A DNA stretch of 64,000 nt from Mycolicibacterium sp. BiH015 (GCF_027706845.1 NZ_JAQGCZ010000010.1:1-64000); one strand, 5' to 3'. Positions 1 to 10,590 are shown, counted from the stretch's first letter. The notes: generated by a model not told the origin, from the sequence alone. A program made the numbers and translations.

Positions 1-813
1 TTTGCGCACCAGCGGCAGCGGTACTTTGGACCCGCCGTAGGCCAGGGTGCGCAGCGTCGGCAGGGTGGTGTTCTGCGATTCGAGGACCGTGACGATGCGG
101 TCGAGCATGGTGGGCACCACCGTCGCCGAGGTGACGCCTTCGTCGTTGACCAGTTGCACCCACTTCTGTGCGTCGAAGGTGGTCAGGTACACCATCTTCC
201 GGCCCGCGTAGAGGTTGGACAGGGCGGCGCTGACCCCGGCGATGTGGTAGGGCGGGACGCAGATCAGCGCGGCGTCGTCGGGTTCGGCGGAGGCGAACTC
301 GACGGTGCCCATGATGTAGCTGGTCAAATTGCTGTGAGTGAGTTCAACGGCTTTGGGTTTCGACGTCGTCCCCGAGGTGAACAGCACCACCCCGACACCA
401 TCGGGGTCGGCGAACTCGGCAGCCGGTTCGGCTGCGCGGGCCGCCTCGAGAAATTCGGCGGAACCCATCCTCGGGTACCGGTCACCGACGGCGTCGCGGT
501 ATTCGTCGTCGACGACGACCAGGGGTGCGGGCAGCCGGTCGAGCAGCGCGCGCAGCCCCTCGGCCGACAGTCGGTAGTTCAACGGGGTGACCGGAATCGC
601 GGCACGCGCCGCGGCGAACAGCAGCAGCGGCAGCATCGCGCCGCCGGTGCCGACGTAGGCGACGTGCTGGGCCCCCGACGCGGCGATCACGCCGGCACCA
701 CCGTCGGCCAACGCGCTCAGTTCGGCTGTGGTCAGTCGCGCTTCGTCGGCGACCACCGCCGTCCGATCGGAACCGGCGTCGCACGCCATCTCCAACAACA
801 GCGAGATGCTCAT
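1..813 (-). CDS. Acyl-CoA synthetase (AMP-binding), C-terminus cut by window edge
   Basis: The first 271 residues of an ANL-superfamily ligase, which would adenylate a carboxylic acid and transfer it to CoA. The phosphate-binding P-loop motif LFTSGTTSKPKAVELTH lies at residues 144-160, and a substrate-pocket stretch PPYHIAG follows. The C-terminal domain lies beyond position 1. The ATG at 813 overlaps the TGA of the upstream SDR (ATGA), so the two are translationally coupled. The substrate is unknown; the neighbours suggest an organic acid on the way into beta-oxidation. Confidence 0.92.
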   Translation of the reverse strand, partial: MSISLLLEMACDAGSDRTAVVADEARLTTAELSALADGGAGVIAASGAQHVAYVGTGGAMLPLLLFAAARAAIPVTPLNYRLSAEGLRALLDRLPAPLVVVDDEYRDAVGDRYPRMGSAEFLEAARAAEPAAEFADPDGVGVVLFTSGTTSKPKAVELTHSNLTSYIMGTVEFASAEPDDAALICVPPYHIAGVSAALSNLYAGRKMVYLTTFDAQKWVQLVNDEGVTSATVVPTMLDRIVTVLESQNTTLPTLRTLAYGGSKVPLPLVRK

Positions 814-1652
814 GACACGCGCTCGTCGACGAAGATGTCCAGGATCGGGGCGTCGCCGCCGCCGTACGCAGACAGGTCGGTGACGCCGGCTTCGGTGAGG
901 ACGTCGGAGTCGATGAAGGTCTGGCCGTTCACGGTGCCCGGTGGCCGCGACAGGATCGCGACCGCGGCGTCGGCCATGATGTCGGGGCTGCGCGATGCCT
1001 TCACCAGCGCATCTCCTTCGGCCAGGTTGGTGACCGCGGAGGTCGCTATGTAGGTCTCGGGCCAGAGGCAGCTGAACCCGATTCCCGCGTCGGCGTACTC
1101 GGCGGCCCAGCCCAGCGACAGCAGGGTCATCCCGTACTTGGACAGCGTGTAGGTGGGGTGGGCGCCGAGCCATTTGGGGGACAGGTTCAGTGGCGGCGCG
1201 AGCGTCAGCACGTGCGCCGACCGGGACTTCCGCAGGTGCGGCAGCGCGGCCTTGGTCAGCAGGAAGGTGCCTCGGACGTTGATGTCCATCATCAGATCGA
1301 ACTTCTTGACCGACAACTGATCGGTCGGCTCGGTGGCGATCGCGCTGGCATTGTTGACGACGATGTCCACGCCGCCGAAGTGCGCCGCTGCCGTCTCGAT
1401 CGCGCGTGCGACGTCCTCCTCCTTGCGTACGTCGCCGACGACCGCGACACCCTTGCCGCCCGCGGCCTCGACCTCGGCCACGGCGGTGTGCACGGTGCCG
1501 GGAAGTTTGGGGTGTGGCTCGGCAGTCTTGGCCAGAAGCACGACGTTGGCGCCGCGTCGGGCAGCGCCCAGGGCGATGGCCAACCCGATCCCTCGGCTGC
1601 CTCCCGAGACCACGATGGTGCGGTCGGCGAACTGTGCGCTGCTCTCAGGCAA
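810..1652 (-). CDS. Short-chain dehydrogenase/reductase, HSDL2-like
   Basis: NAD(P)-dependent Rossmann-fold SDR of about 280 residues. It has the cofactor motif GGSRGIG near the N-terminus, NNAS in the middle and the catalytic YTLSK (YxxxK). The LAKTAEPHPKLPGT stretch after beta-2 resembles the HSDL2 group of acyl-chain SDRs. I chose the TTG at 1652 because AGGAGG sits 8 bases upstream in the same frame; an upstream ATG at 1694 would overlap the operator-like site at 1678-1692. It is coupled by ATGA to the acyl-CoA synthetase downstream. Substrate unknown, possibly a 3-hydroxyacyl-CoA. Confidence 0.88.
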   Translation of the reverse strand: MPESSAQFADRTIVVSGGSRGIGLAIALGAARRGANVVLLAKTAEPHPKLPGTVHTAVAEVEAAGGKGVAVVGDVRKEEDVARAIETAAAHFGGVDIVVNNASAIATEPTDQLSVKKFDLMMDINVRGTFLLTKAALPHLRKSRSAHVLTLAPPLNLSPKWLGAHPTYTLSKYGMTLLSLGWAAEYADAGIGFSCLWPETYIATSAVTNLAEGDALVKASRSPDIMADAAVAILSRPPGTVNGQTFIDSDVLTEAGVTDLSAYGGGDAPILDIFVDERVS

Positions 1653-1677
1653 ACGTCGGCCCTCCTCGTCGGCGCTA

Positions 1678-1692
1678 GATAGTGCCGTTCTC
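1678..1692. promoter_or_regulatory. Degenerate GAGAAT-N3-ATTCTC operator
   Basis: GATAGTGCCGTTCTC matches 9 of 12 specified positions of the palindrome that is perfect at 6284, 12133, 16118 and 44982. It lies 26 bp upstream of the SDR start codon in the divergent promoter region 1653-1827. Confidence 0.5.
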
Positions 1693-1786
1693 ATTTTAGG
1701 CGAATCCCATAATCGCTGTGTACCGGGGCTTCGGCTGACTTGTCGGGGGCGCCGCACGTGCTGCGGCGTGCGGCTTTGCCTCAGAC

Positions 1787-1801
1787 GGTATTGGCATTCT
1801 C
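1787..1801. promoter_or_regulatory. Degenerate GAGAAT-N3-ATTCTC operator upstream of the mutase
   Basis: GGTATTGGCATTCTC has a perfect right half (ATTCTC) and a weak left half (9 of 12 overall), followed by a T-rich flank as at the other sites. It lies 26 bp before the mutase ATG. No Shine-Dalgarno precedes that ATG, so the transcript may be leaderless. Confidence 0.5.
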
Positions 1802-1827
1802 ATTTTTTGCAAGTACGTTATCCAACG

Positions 1828-3417
<1,590 letters not shown>

Positions 3418-3435
3418 AGAGGAGGTGTTCTGGCG

Positions 3436-3834
3436 ATGGGCGTACGCGTGTTGGTGGCCAAGCCTGGGTTGGACGGCCACGACAGAGGAGCCAAGATCGT
3501 CGCGCGCACGCTGCGCGATGCGGGTTTCGAGGTGATCTACACCGGAATCCGGCAACGCATCGAGGACATCGTGTCGATCGCCCTCCAGGAAGACGTTGCG
3601 CTGGTGGGCCTTTCGATTCTCTCCGGCGCTCACATCTCGCTGACCGCCCGGACGGTCGACGCGCTGCGGGCCGCCGACGCCGGTGACATCGCGGTGGTCG
3701 TGGGCGGGACCATCCCGCAGGGCGATGTGCAGAAGCTGCTGGACGCCGGTGCCGCCGCCGTGTTTCCGACGGGGACCTCGCTGGAGGACCTGGTGCGCGA
3801 TGTACGTGAGCTGACCAAAGAAGCCGCGCAATGA
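3436..3834 (+). CDS. B12-dependent acyl-CoA mutase, small cobalamin-binding subunit
   Basis: A 132-residue B12-binding domain. It shows the DxHxxG base-off/His-on motif as DGHDRG near residue 15, then GLSILSGAH and the VVGGTIP loop that line the cobalamin tail pocket. The length matches the separate small subunits of isobutyryl- and 2-hydroxyisobutyryl-CoA mutases. It starts 18 bp after the large subunit and is preceded by a strong AGGAGGTG ribosome-binding site, so the two form one transcript and one holoenzyme. Confidence 0.95.
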   Translation: MGVRVLVAKPGLDGHDRGAKIVARTLRDAGFEVIYTGIRQRIEDIVSIALQEDVALVGLSILSGAHISLTARTVDALRAADAGDIAVVVGGTIPQGDVQKLLDAGAAAVFPTGTSLEDLVRDVRELTKEAAQ

Positions 3835-3919
3835 CGTCGGTCTGGCCGAGGGTGCGCTCAGCGCGTGTTCACGGACCTATCCGCGATCTGGTCGCACTCT
3901 CGGCAAAGGAGAACTCAGC

Positions 3920-4876
3920 ATGAGACTCGGTGTGATGATCGGGGCCGAGCGCGGCGACATGGCACGCAAGGTCGCCAAGCTGGTGTCCGACATCGAATGG
4001 GCGGAATCGGCGGGTCTGGACACGGCGTGGATGCCGCAGGTACCCAATGACTTCGACTGCCTGACGATGGTCGCGCTGATGGCCGCCCACACTTCGCGCA
4101 TCGAACTCGGCACGGCTGTGGTCCCGCTGCAGGCGCAACATCCCGTGGCGCTTGCCCGACAAGCGCTTTCGGTGCATGCGATGGCGGAGAACCGGCTGGC
4201 TCTCGGTGTCGGGCCGTCGCACCACTGGATCGTGCGTGACATGTTGGGTATTCCCTACGACAAGCCCGCGGCGTATACCCGCGACTACCTCGAGGTGCTC
4301 AATGCCGCACTGGCCGGGCCCGGTGATGTCGACGTGGAGAACGACACCTTCACGGTGCACAACCCGACCGTTCTGGCTGCAGCACAGCCACTTCCGGTCT
4401 TGGTCGCTGCACTCGGTCCCGTGATGTTGCAGATCGCGGGAGAGCAGGCCGACGGCACCGTGCTGTGGATGGCCGACGAGAAGGCCATCGGAGAGCACAT
4501 CGCGCCGAAGATCACCAAGGCCGCGGCCGAGGCGGGACGCCCGGCGCCGCGCATCGTGGCCGGCATCCCGGTGTGTCTGTGCGCGAACTCCGAGATCGAC
4601 GCCGCCAAGGAACGGGCGAACCGGATCTTGGCTGAGGCGGAGACCTCGCCCAACTATCAGCGGCTGCTCGACCGGGGCGACGCACGCAACGTCGGAGACC
4701 TCTGCGCAGCGGGCGACGAGGACGCGATCCTGGCCCGTTTCAAGCAGTTTGCCGACGCCGGCGTGACGGACCTGTCGGTGCGATTGCTGCCGATCGGGGA
4801 GACACGCGACGAGCTGGTGGCGTCGAAGTACCGGACGCGTGAGGTGATCGGAGAGCTCGCAAAGGCCGTCAAGTGA
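3920..4876 (+). CDS. LLM-class (F420-type) flavin/deazaflavin oxidoreductase
   Basis: A 318-residue luciferase-like TIM-barrel oxidoreductase. The length and the repeated ELGTAVVPLQAQHP, ALGVGPSHHW and VAALGPVMLQIAGE segments resemble mycobacterial F420-dependent LLM proteins. Such enzymes reduce or oxidise C=C, C=O or alcohol groups with F420 or FMN. AAAGGAG precedes the ATG. It follows the mutase after 85 bp and is coupled to the downstream CaiB gene by a GTGA overlap. Exact reaction unknown. Confidence 0.88.
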   Translation: MRLGVMIGAERGDMARKVAKLVSDIEWAESAGLDTAWMPQVPNDFDCLTMVALMAAHTSRIELGTAVVPLQAQHPVALARQALSVHAMAENRLALGVGPSHHWIVRDMLGIPYDKPAAYTRDYLEVLNAALAGPGDVDVENDTFTVHNPTVLAAAQPLPVLVAALGPVMLQIAGEQADGTVLWMADEKAIGEHIAPKITKAAAEAGRPAPRIVAGIPVCLCANSEIDAAKERANRILAEAETSPNYQRLLDRGDARNVGDLCAAGDEDAILARFKQFADAGVTDLSVRLLPIGETRDELVASKYRTREVIGELAKAVK

Positions 4877-5931
4877 CGTCTGTCGGCCCGCTCGCGGGCA
4901 TCCGGATCCTCGAGGTCGGCGTCATGCTGGCGGGGCCGTACGCGACGATGATGCTCGCCGATCTCGGCGCCGAAGTGATCAAGATCGAACCGCCGGGCGG
5001 CGAGATCTCCAGGCAGGTCAGTGACAGTTACTTCGCGAGTCTGAACCGCAACAAGCAGAGCGTGGTACTCGACCTCCGCTCGACCGAAGGCCGGCGGCAG
5101 CTGGGCGAGCTCGTCGTGAGTTCGCATGCGCTGCTCGTCAACATGAAGCCGTCGGCGATCAAGCGGCTGGGTTTGACCTACGAGGCGCTCAAAGAGTTCA
5201 ACGAGGCCATCGTCTGCGTCGCGCTGACGGGCTTCGGGCTCGACGGTGGCGACGACCCGGCGTTCGACTACGTGATCCAGGCCGCGACGGGCGTGGCTGC
5301 CATGACGGGCGATCCGGACGGTCCGCCGACGCTGCCGGGATACTCGTCGGTGGACAATTCGACCGGGCTCACCGCGGCGCTCGGATTGCTGGCCCAGATC
5401 GTCGCGGGCCGCGGCGGGCAGGTCGACGTGTCGATGCAGGATGTGATGCTCTCGCAGCTGAACTATCGGGCAGCGGCGTTTCTCAACGACGGTCTCGAGC
5501 CGAAGCGTTACCCCTATGGCGCTCACTCGTTCTACGTGCCCGCGCAATTGTTCCTGACCGCCGACGGATACCTGGCGCTGTTCATCACCCACGACGCGTT
5601 CTGGGCGGCGTTCGCGGCCGAGGCCGGTATCGAGGGTTTCGCCACGCTGGCCGAACGCGCGGCGCGTCGCGACGAGGTGCTGGAGTTGGTCAGCGCTGTC
5701 CTGGCGACGGACACCGCCCTGAACTGGCAGGAACGGTTGCGGCCGTTGGGACTTCCGGTTGCCGCGGTGCGCACACTGCCGGAGGCGCTTCGGTCGACAC
5801 CCGAGGCATTGGTCACCGCAGGAGCTTTTCGACTGGTGGGCAGTCCGATCAGGATTGCGGGTTATGAGCCCGAGTATCGGCCTGCGCCTGCGCTGGACGA
5901 GCACGCCGGCGCGGCGGCTCACTCGTCGTAG
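4873..5931 (+). CDS. CaiB/BaiF-family CoA-transferase
   Basis: Class III CoA-transferase of 352 residues. The N-terminal signature GIRILEVGVMLAGPYATMMLADLGAEVIKIE-type fold is followed by the catalytic Asp region SSVDNSTGLTAALG. It would move CoA from one acyl-CoA to a free acid through an enzyme-aspartyl intermediate. The GTG start overlaps the stop of the LLM gene. The 3' end overlaps the convergent ferredoxin gene by 13 bp. It probably activates the mutase substrate or recycles CoA from its product; this is inferred from position. Confidence 0.92.
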   Translation: MTSVGPLAGIRILEVGVMLAGPYATMMLADLGAEVIKIEPPGGEISRQVSDSYFASLNRNKQSVVLDLRSTEGRRQLGELVVSSHALLVNMKPSAIKRLGLTYEALKEFNEAIVCVALTGFGLDGGDDPAFDYVIQAATGVAAMTGDPDGPPTLPGYSSVDNSTGLTAALGLLAQIVAGRGGQVDVSMQDVMLSQLNYRAAAFLNDGLEPKRYPYGAHSFYVPAQLFLTADGYLALFITHDAFWAAFAAEAGIEGFATLAERAARRDEVLELVSAVLATDTALNWQERLRPLGLPVAAVRTLPEALRSTPEALVTAGAFRLVGSPIRIAGYEPEYRPAPALDEHAGAAAHSS

Positions 5932-6248
5932 TTGACGGTCACGCTCGGGGTGTCCGGAACGGCCTGGCAGGTGAGCACGTATCCCTCGTCGACTTCGTCT
6001 TCGGTGAGCGCGTCGTTGACGCGCATCGTGGCCGTGCCCTCGGTGAGAAGCGCCATGCACGTGCCGCAGTTGCCTGCCTCGCAGGAGAACGGCGGTCCCA
6101 TGCCTGCGCGGCGCGCGCTTTCCAGCAGGGTTTCGCCCGGCCGCTGACCGACCGATGCCGTCGAGCCGTCGAGATGGATGGTGATGGTGCCCTGGGCTGC
6201 TGCCTCAGTCACTGCGGACCCCGTTCCCGGTGCCTGCGGGTCGGTCAT
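5919..6248 (-). CDS. Plant-type [2Fe-2S] ferredoxin
   Basis: A 109-residue ferredoxin with cysteines at 56, 61, 64 and 94 (CX4CX2CX29C), the ligand set of chloroplast-type [2Fe-2S] domains. It is a stand-alone electron carrier without a reductase domain. It may serve one of the oxygenases in the window, such as the Rieske protein at 50019-51344, which has no ferredoxin beside it. I chose the ATG at 6248 because AAGAGGG lies 5 bases upstream; two upstream ATGs (6266, 6272) lack a site. A perfect operator sits 35 bp upstream. Confidence 0.93.
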   Translation of the reverse strand: MTDPQAPGTGSAVTEAAAQGTITIHLDGSTASVGQRPGETLLESARRAGMGPPFSCEAGNCGTCMALLTEGTATMRVNDALTEDEVDEGYVLTCQAVPDTPSVTVNYDE

Positions 6249-6283
6249 GTGACCCTCTTTCGACATTGTCATTCTGATAATAG

Positions 6284-6298
6284 GAGAATACTATTCTC
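6284..6298. promoter_or_regulatory. Perfect palindromic operator GAGAAT-ACT-ATTCTC
   Basis: A perfect palindrome that extends to 19 bp (6282-6300) between the divergent ferredoxin and acyl-CoA ligase genes. The same 12 specified bases recur at 12133, 16118 and 44982. The symmetry and position fit a TetR-type dimer blocking both promoters. Confidence 0.8.
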
Positions 6299-6360
6299 CT
6301 GGACAAACCGTAGTCCTCTCGCCGACATCATCCATTACTTCCGGAAGGGGCGCGCGCGAC

Positions 6361-7782
6361 GTGTGTGAGCCGATGGCGCTCGCCTTCGAGGACCGGCAGT
6401 ACAGCCTCGCCGAACTCGACGGACTAGCAGGCGGGATGGCATCGTCGCTGAGTCAGCGGGGCGTCACGCGCGGTTCCCGAGTCGCGCTGATGTCGTCCAA
6501 CCGCCCCGAGTTCGTGGTGGCGCTGCGTGCCATCTGGCGGCTCGGAGCGGCGGCGGTACTGCTGAGCCCCGCGTGGAAGCGCACCGAGGTCGACCACGCC
6601 CTGTCGCTGACGGCACCGACGCATGCGGTGGGCGATCATTCGGTGCTCGCCGAGGTGATGCCGATGGTCTCGCTCGACGACGAGATCGTGGCCGGGCCCG
6701 TGCCGGCAGAGGCGCCGGCGCCTGAAGCCGACGCGGTGTTCGTGTTCAGCTCAGGAACGACGGGCATGCCCAAGGCGGTGCGCCATACGCATGCCTCGCT
6801 GGCGGTGGCGATCCGGCACTGGCGCGAGGCGCTCGGGTTGACGTCGGCAGACCGCATGCAGGTGATGACCCCGCCGTCGCACATCCTGGGTCTGCTCAAC
6901 ATCATCATGGCGCTCGACACCGGTGCCTGGATCCGGATGCACCGCAGGTTCGACATCGACGCGATGCTGCGCCACATCGAATCCGAAGGCATCACGATCG
7001 AGATGGCCGTCGCGCCCATTGCCTTGGCGCTGTCGGCGCATCCACACCTGGAAGACCACGACCTGTCGTCACTGCGGTACATCATGTGGTGTGCCACCCC
7101 GGTGACGCAGACTGTGGCGGAGGCGGTTTCGGCACGCACAGGGGTTTCGTGGGTCACCGCCTACGGCGCGAGCGAGCTTCCGGTGATCTCCTGCAACGAC
7201 CTTCGGCACGCGCGGCTCGACACGGTCGGGCGTGCCGTCGCGGACGTGAACATCCGGACCGTCTCACTGGAGACCGGCAAGCCGCTGCCCGCAGGTGAGG
7301 AGGGCGAGATCCAGGTGCGCTCCGGCTCGGTGATGGCGGGCTACCTCCCGGAACACTGCACAGCGGACGCGTTTTGCGACGGCTGGTACCGCACCGGTGA
7401 CGTCGGAAGTCTCGATGCCGACGGCTGGCTGCGGATCACCGACCGCGCCAAGGAGATGATCAAAGTCCGCGGTTTCCAGGTCGCGCCGGCAGAGGTCGAG
7501 GGCGTCCTTCACGGTCATCCTGCCGTCGAGGATTGCGCGGTATTCGGTGTTCCCGCGGCCGACGGAGAGGCGATCGTCGCCGCCGTTGCGGTGAACGGCA
7601 CCGTCGACACCGATGAGCTCGTCACCCTCGTGGGGCATCGGCTGGCTTCCTACAAACGTCCCAGTCGGGTGCTGGTCGTCGACGAGATCCCGCGGCTGCC
7701 CTCGGGCAAGGTGTTGCGGAGAGTCTTGCGGGAGCGCGCGATGAGCGCCGAGAGCGGAGGAGAACAGTGGACGTTCGTCTGA
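6361..7782 (+). CDS. Acyl-CoA synthetase (AMP-dependent, FadD-like)
   Basis: A 473-residue ANL ligase, complete in both domains. The P-loop FVFSSGTTGMPKAVRHTH lies around residues 130-147. TAYGASE, the ATP-binding YRTGDVG and the C-terminal catalytic-lysine motif PSGKVLRR follow in order. It is slightly short at the N-terminus compared with typical 500-550-residue FadDs. GGAAGGGG precedes the GTG. It heads an operon with the following ACAD pair and crotonase, so it likely activates the acid that those enzymes oxidise. Confidence 0.93.
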   Translation: MCEPMALAFEDRQYSLAELDGLAGGMASSLSQRGVTRGSRVALMSSNRPEFVVALRAIWRLGAAAVLLSPAWKRTEVDHALSLTAPTHAVGDHSVLAEVMPMVSLDDEIVAGPVPAEAPAPEADAVFVFSSGTTGMPKAVRHTHASLAVAIRHWREALGLTSADRMQVMTPPSHILGLLNIIMALDTGAWIRMHRRFDIDAMLRHIESEGITIEMAVAPIALALSAHPHLEDHDLSSLRYIMWCATPVTQTVAEAVSARTGVSWVTAYGASELPVISCNDLRHARLDTVGRAVADVNIRTVSLETGKPLPAGEEGEIQVRSGSVMAGYLPEHCTADAFCDGWYRTGDVGSLDADGWLRITDRAKEMIKVRGFQVAPAEVEGVLHGHPAVEDCAVFGVPAADGEAIVAAVAVNGTVDTDELVTLVGHRLASYKRPSRVLVVDEIPRLPSGKVLRRVLRERAMSAESGGEQWTFV

Positions 7783-8582
7783 CCCAGGAGCAGCGACAGC
7801 TCCGCGATGCCGCCGCGGAGGTGGCAGGTGACTTCGGGCCGGGATCGGTGGCCGACCTCGATGACGCGACGCGTCGTACGCGGCTGGAGAAGGCGGTGGA
7901 CGCCACCGGGTTCCGGACCCTGCGCGCGGACGGCGCGTCTGCCGTGGAGGTCGCGATTGTCGCCGAAGAGTTCGGCAGGGGACTGGTCGACGTACCCTAC
8001 CTCGGGCCGGTGCTCATCGACGATCTCCAGAACCGGCTCGGGCGAGCCGTTCTGTCGCCCGCGAGTGCCCCGGAATCGGTCGACCTGACGGGAAGCCTTG
8101 CCGGCGTGGTGGAGTCGCCGAGCGAGTTGACGGAGCTGTCCGACGAAGACTCCGGGCGCTGGTATGCGCTGGCACTCGCGGCGACCACTGCCGACATCGT
8201 CGGCGCGGCCCGCGGCACCCACGCGCTGGCCACCGAGTACGCCAAGGTGCGTGAGCAGTACGGGTCAGCCATCGGCTCCTATCAGGCCGTCGCGCATCTG
8301 CTCGCCGAGAGCCTGGCGTTGATCGAGGGGTCGATCAGCGTGGCGCGCCACGGCGCGTGGGCCGTCGACGAGCTTCCGATGCGCGAAGCGATCGAAGCGA
8401 ACCGGGTGGCGAAGATCTATTGCGCGCGCGCCGCAATGACGGTGTGCGAGACGTCTATTCAGGTGCACGGCGGTATCGGCAACACATGGGAGTGCCTGGC
8501 TCACGTCTATCTTCGCCGGGTGCTGGCCGCCACCGAGACCTGGCCCGCCAAGTTGGAGGAGCTGACCATTGGACTTTCGTGA
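7767..8582 (+). CDS. Acyl-CoA dehydrogenase, short (beta-like) subunit
   Basis: A 271-residue ACAD-fold protein, about 100 residues shorter than a standalone ACAD. The C-terminal helical bundle is intact (YAKVREQYGSAIGSYQAVAH and VHGGIGNTWE). The middle beta-barrel is reduced, as in the short partners of mycobacterial alpha2beta2 ACADs. It starts inside the ligase (16 bp overlap) behind a GGAGGAG site and overlaps the long subunit by 14 bp. The close coupling supports a heteromeric enzyme. Confidence 0.9.
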   Translation: MDVRLTQEQRQLRDAAAEVAGDFGPGSVADLDDATRRTRLEKAVDATGFRTLRADGASAVEVAIVAEEFGRGLVDVPYLGPVLIDDLQNRLGRAVLSPASAPESVDLTGSLAGVVESPSELTELSDEDSGRWYALALAATTADIVGAARGTHALATEYAKVREQYGSAIGSYQAVAHLLAESLALIEGSISVARHGAWAVDELPMREAIEANRVAKIYCARAAMTVCETSIQVHGGIGNTWECLAHVYLRRVLAATETWPAKLEELTIGLS

Positions 8583-9657
8583 TTCGCCCGACGAGGCCGC
8601 ATTCCGCGAACGGCTGAGCGGCTGGCTCAAAGAGCAGAAGGGCAAGTTCCCGACCTCTGGCGACGCCTACTGGGCCAAGGCGGGGGAGTGGCATCAGGCG
8701 CTGTTCCAGGCGGGCTTCTTCGGTACGTCGTGGCCGGAGAAGTACGGCGGACAGGATCTTCCTCCCGTATACGACGTGATCGTCGACGAGGAGATCGCCA
8801 AGGCCGGAGCGCCCGCGCGGCCAAGCCTGGGATATCTCGTCGTCGGCCTGAGTCACCATGGCAGCGAGGAACTTCGGCAGCGCTTTCTGCCCGGGATGAT
8901 CAACGGTACGGAACGGTGGTGCCAGGGCTTCTCGGAGCCAGGGGCCGGATCGGATCTGGCCTCTCTGACCACCACTGCCGTCAGGGACGGTGATGAGTAC
9001 GTCATCCACGGGCACAAGATCTGGACGAGCTACTCTGACGTGGCGGACTGGTGTCTTGTCCTCGCCCGCACGGACAAAGACGTTCCCAAACATCGTGGCA
9101 TCTCGGCGTTCATCGTCTCGATGCACCAGGAAGGCATCGAGCAGCGTCCGCTGAAGATGATCAGCGGCGTCACCAAGGAGTTCGGGCAGGTCAGCTTCGA
9201 CGGGGCCCGGGTGCCTACGCAGAACATGGTCGGCGCGCCGGGAGAGGGTTGGAAGCTGGCGATGACGGTCGTCAGCCACGAGCGCGAACCGTCGACGCTC
9301 GGCTTCTCGGCCCGGTACGGAAAAACCGTGCGGCAGATGGCATCCGGTCTCGCCGAGGCCCCTAACGAGGAACTGCTGTGGGCATGGGTGCAGACGGAGA
9401 TGTTGCGCCTGCACGTGCGCAGGCGGTTGTCGGAGCAACTCGACGGGCTCAACCACGGCCCGCAGGGTTCGCTGGACAAACTGCTGATGACGTGGGTCGA
9501 GCAGTCGGTCGGGCATGCAGCGCTGAAAACCGTGGGCACCGGCGACGAGGAGCTTTTCGGGGCCTACATGTACAGCCGCGCACAGAGCGTCATGGGCGGC
9601 ACGTCACAGATTCAGAAGAACATCATCGCGCAACGCATCCTCGGACTGGGGGTCTAG
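8569..9657 (+). CDS. Acyl-CoA dehydrogenase, long (alpha-like) subunit
   Basis: A 362-residue ACAD with the FAD-contacting WCQGFSEPGAGSDLASL and IWTSYSD motifs and a C-terminal MGGTSQIQKNIIAQRILGLG. It is the partner of the short subunit immediately upstream. It would introduce the alpha-beta double bond into an acyl-CoA. The TTG start is supported by GGAGGAG 8 bases upstream. In M. tuberculosis, paired FadE subunits act on bulky steroid side-chain CoA esters, so a bulky substrate is plausible here. Confidence 0.92.
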   Translation: MDFRDSPDEAAFRERLSGWLKEQKGKFPTSGDAYWAKAGEWHQALFQAGFFGTSWPEKYGGQDLPPVYDVIVDEEIAKAGAPARPSLGYLVVGLSHHGSEELRQRFLPGMINGTERWCQGFSEPGAGSDLASLTTTAVRDGDEYVIHGHKIWTSYSDVADWCLVLARTDKDVPKHRGISAFIVSMHQEGIEQRPLKMISGVTKEFGQVSFDGARVPTQNMVGAPGEGWKLAMTVVSHEREPSTLGFSARYGKTVRQMASGLAEAPNEELLWAWVQTEMLRLHVRRRLSEQLDGLNHGPQGSLDKLLMTWVEQSVGHAALKTVGTGDEELFGAYMYSRAQSVMGGTSQIQKNIIAQRILGLGV

Positions 9658-9660
9658 AAC

Positions 9661-10425
9661 ATGTACGGAATGCCGGAGGAAATCAAGGTCGAGGCCGACG
9701 GTGCGCTGCGCATCATCACCCTCAACCGGCCCGACGACCTCAACGCGGTCAACGACAATCTGCACGTCGGTCTCGCCAAGATCTGGGAGGAGCTGAACGA
9801 GGATGTCGAGGCCCGGGCTGCGGTGATCACCGGTGCGGGCCGTGCCTTTTCGGCGGGTGGCGACTTCAACTACCTCGACGAGCTGCGCAACGACGAAGCA
9901 CTTCGCCAGAAGACGATCAAACACGGTCGCGACCTCGTCATCGGGATGGTGCGCTGCCGCATCCCCGTCGTGGCCGCCGTCAACGGGCCGGCCGTGGGAC
10001 TGGGCTGCAGCCTCGCGGCGCTGTCCGACGTCGTCTATATCGGTGAGAATGCGTTCTTCGCCGACCCGCACGTCTCGATCGGTCTGGTCGCCGCCGACGG
10101 CGGCCCGTTGGTGTGGGGCTCGCAGATAAGCCTGTTGCAGGCCAAGGAGTTTGCGCTCACCGGCGTCCGCATCAAGGCCGCGCGCGCCGTCGAACTCGGG
10201 CTGGCCAACCACGTCGTCGCGGACCCGCTCGCCGAGGCGATCGCCTGCGCCAAGAAGTTGCTCGAACTTCCCCAGCAGGCCGTCGAGGCCACCAAGCGGC
10301 TGATGAACATTCAGTTGGAGAAGTTGGTGATGGCCTCGCTGGACTACGCGAACCTCGCCGAGTACGTGTCGTTCGGGACCCCGGAGTTCAATAAGATCGT
10401 CGACGGCCTGATCGCCAAGAAGTAG
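9661..10425 (+). CDS. Enoyl-CoA hydratase/isomerase (crotonase) family
   Basis: A 254-residue crotonase. The first oxyanion-hole segment is FSAGGDFNYL and the second is NGPAVGLGCSLAALSDV, both at the usual places. The usual second glutamate is not obvious in the ADPHVSIGLVAADGGPL segment, where Asp is seen, so hydratase versus isomerase or hydrolase is open. It starts 3 bp after the ACAD stop and closes the 6361-10425 operon. A 134-bp palindromic repeat follows. Confidence 0.92.
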   Translation: MYGMPEEIKVEADGALRIITLNRPDDLNAVNDNLHVGLAKIWEELNEDVEARAAVITGAGRAFSAGGDFNYLDELRNDEALRQKTIKHGRDLVIGMVRCRIPVVAAVNGPAVGLGCSLAALSDVVYIGENAFFADPHVSIGLVAADGGPLVWGSQISLLQAKEFALTGVRIKAARAVELGLANHVVADPLAEAIACAKKLLELPQQAVEATKRLMNIQLEKLVMASLDYANLAEYVSFGTPEFNKIVDGLIAKK

Positions 10426-10433
10426 GGGACTCG

Positions 10434-10567
10434 CACCGCGAGCGCGCGGGTCTGCACAGCGACACGCCGCGCCGCGTGGCGTTGAGCGCGCGCTCGCGGA
10501 CCACGAGCGTGCGCGACATGCCAGGGACTACCGGCGTGTCGGCGTGCAGACCCGCGCGCTCGCGGTG
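10434..10567. repeat. 134-bp palindromic element, copy 1
   Basis: The outer inverted repeats are 36 nt (10434-10469 and 10532-10567) with two mismatches, starting CACCGCGAGCGCGCG. A nested hairpin of GCGCGCGCTCG-type arms lies in the 62-nt spacer. A second element of the same length and architecture lies at 45885-46018. Both sit between convergent genes, so each could act as a two-way terminator. No reading frame is apparent. ACTCG flanks both sides (10429-10433 and 10570-10574), a weak hint of a target duplication. Confidence 0.85.
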
Positions 10568-10590
10568 TAACTCGCGGTGCAAGCGGTGCG

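Noticed and set aside
7767..8582. Short ACAD as a truncated pseudogene
   Set aside because: Its frame is intact, it has a good ribosome-binding site and overlaps its partner, and a second pair at 46099-48041 has the same sizes.
10434..10567. Possible insertion sequence because of long inverted repeats
   Set aside because: The element is only 134 bp, with no transposase frame; the ACTCG flanks are short and one is offset by two bases, so a target duplication is not secure.
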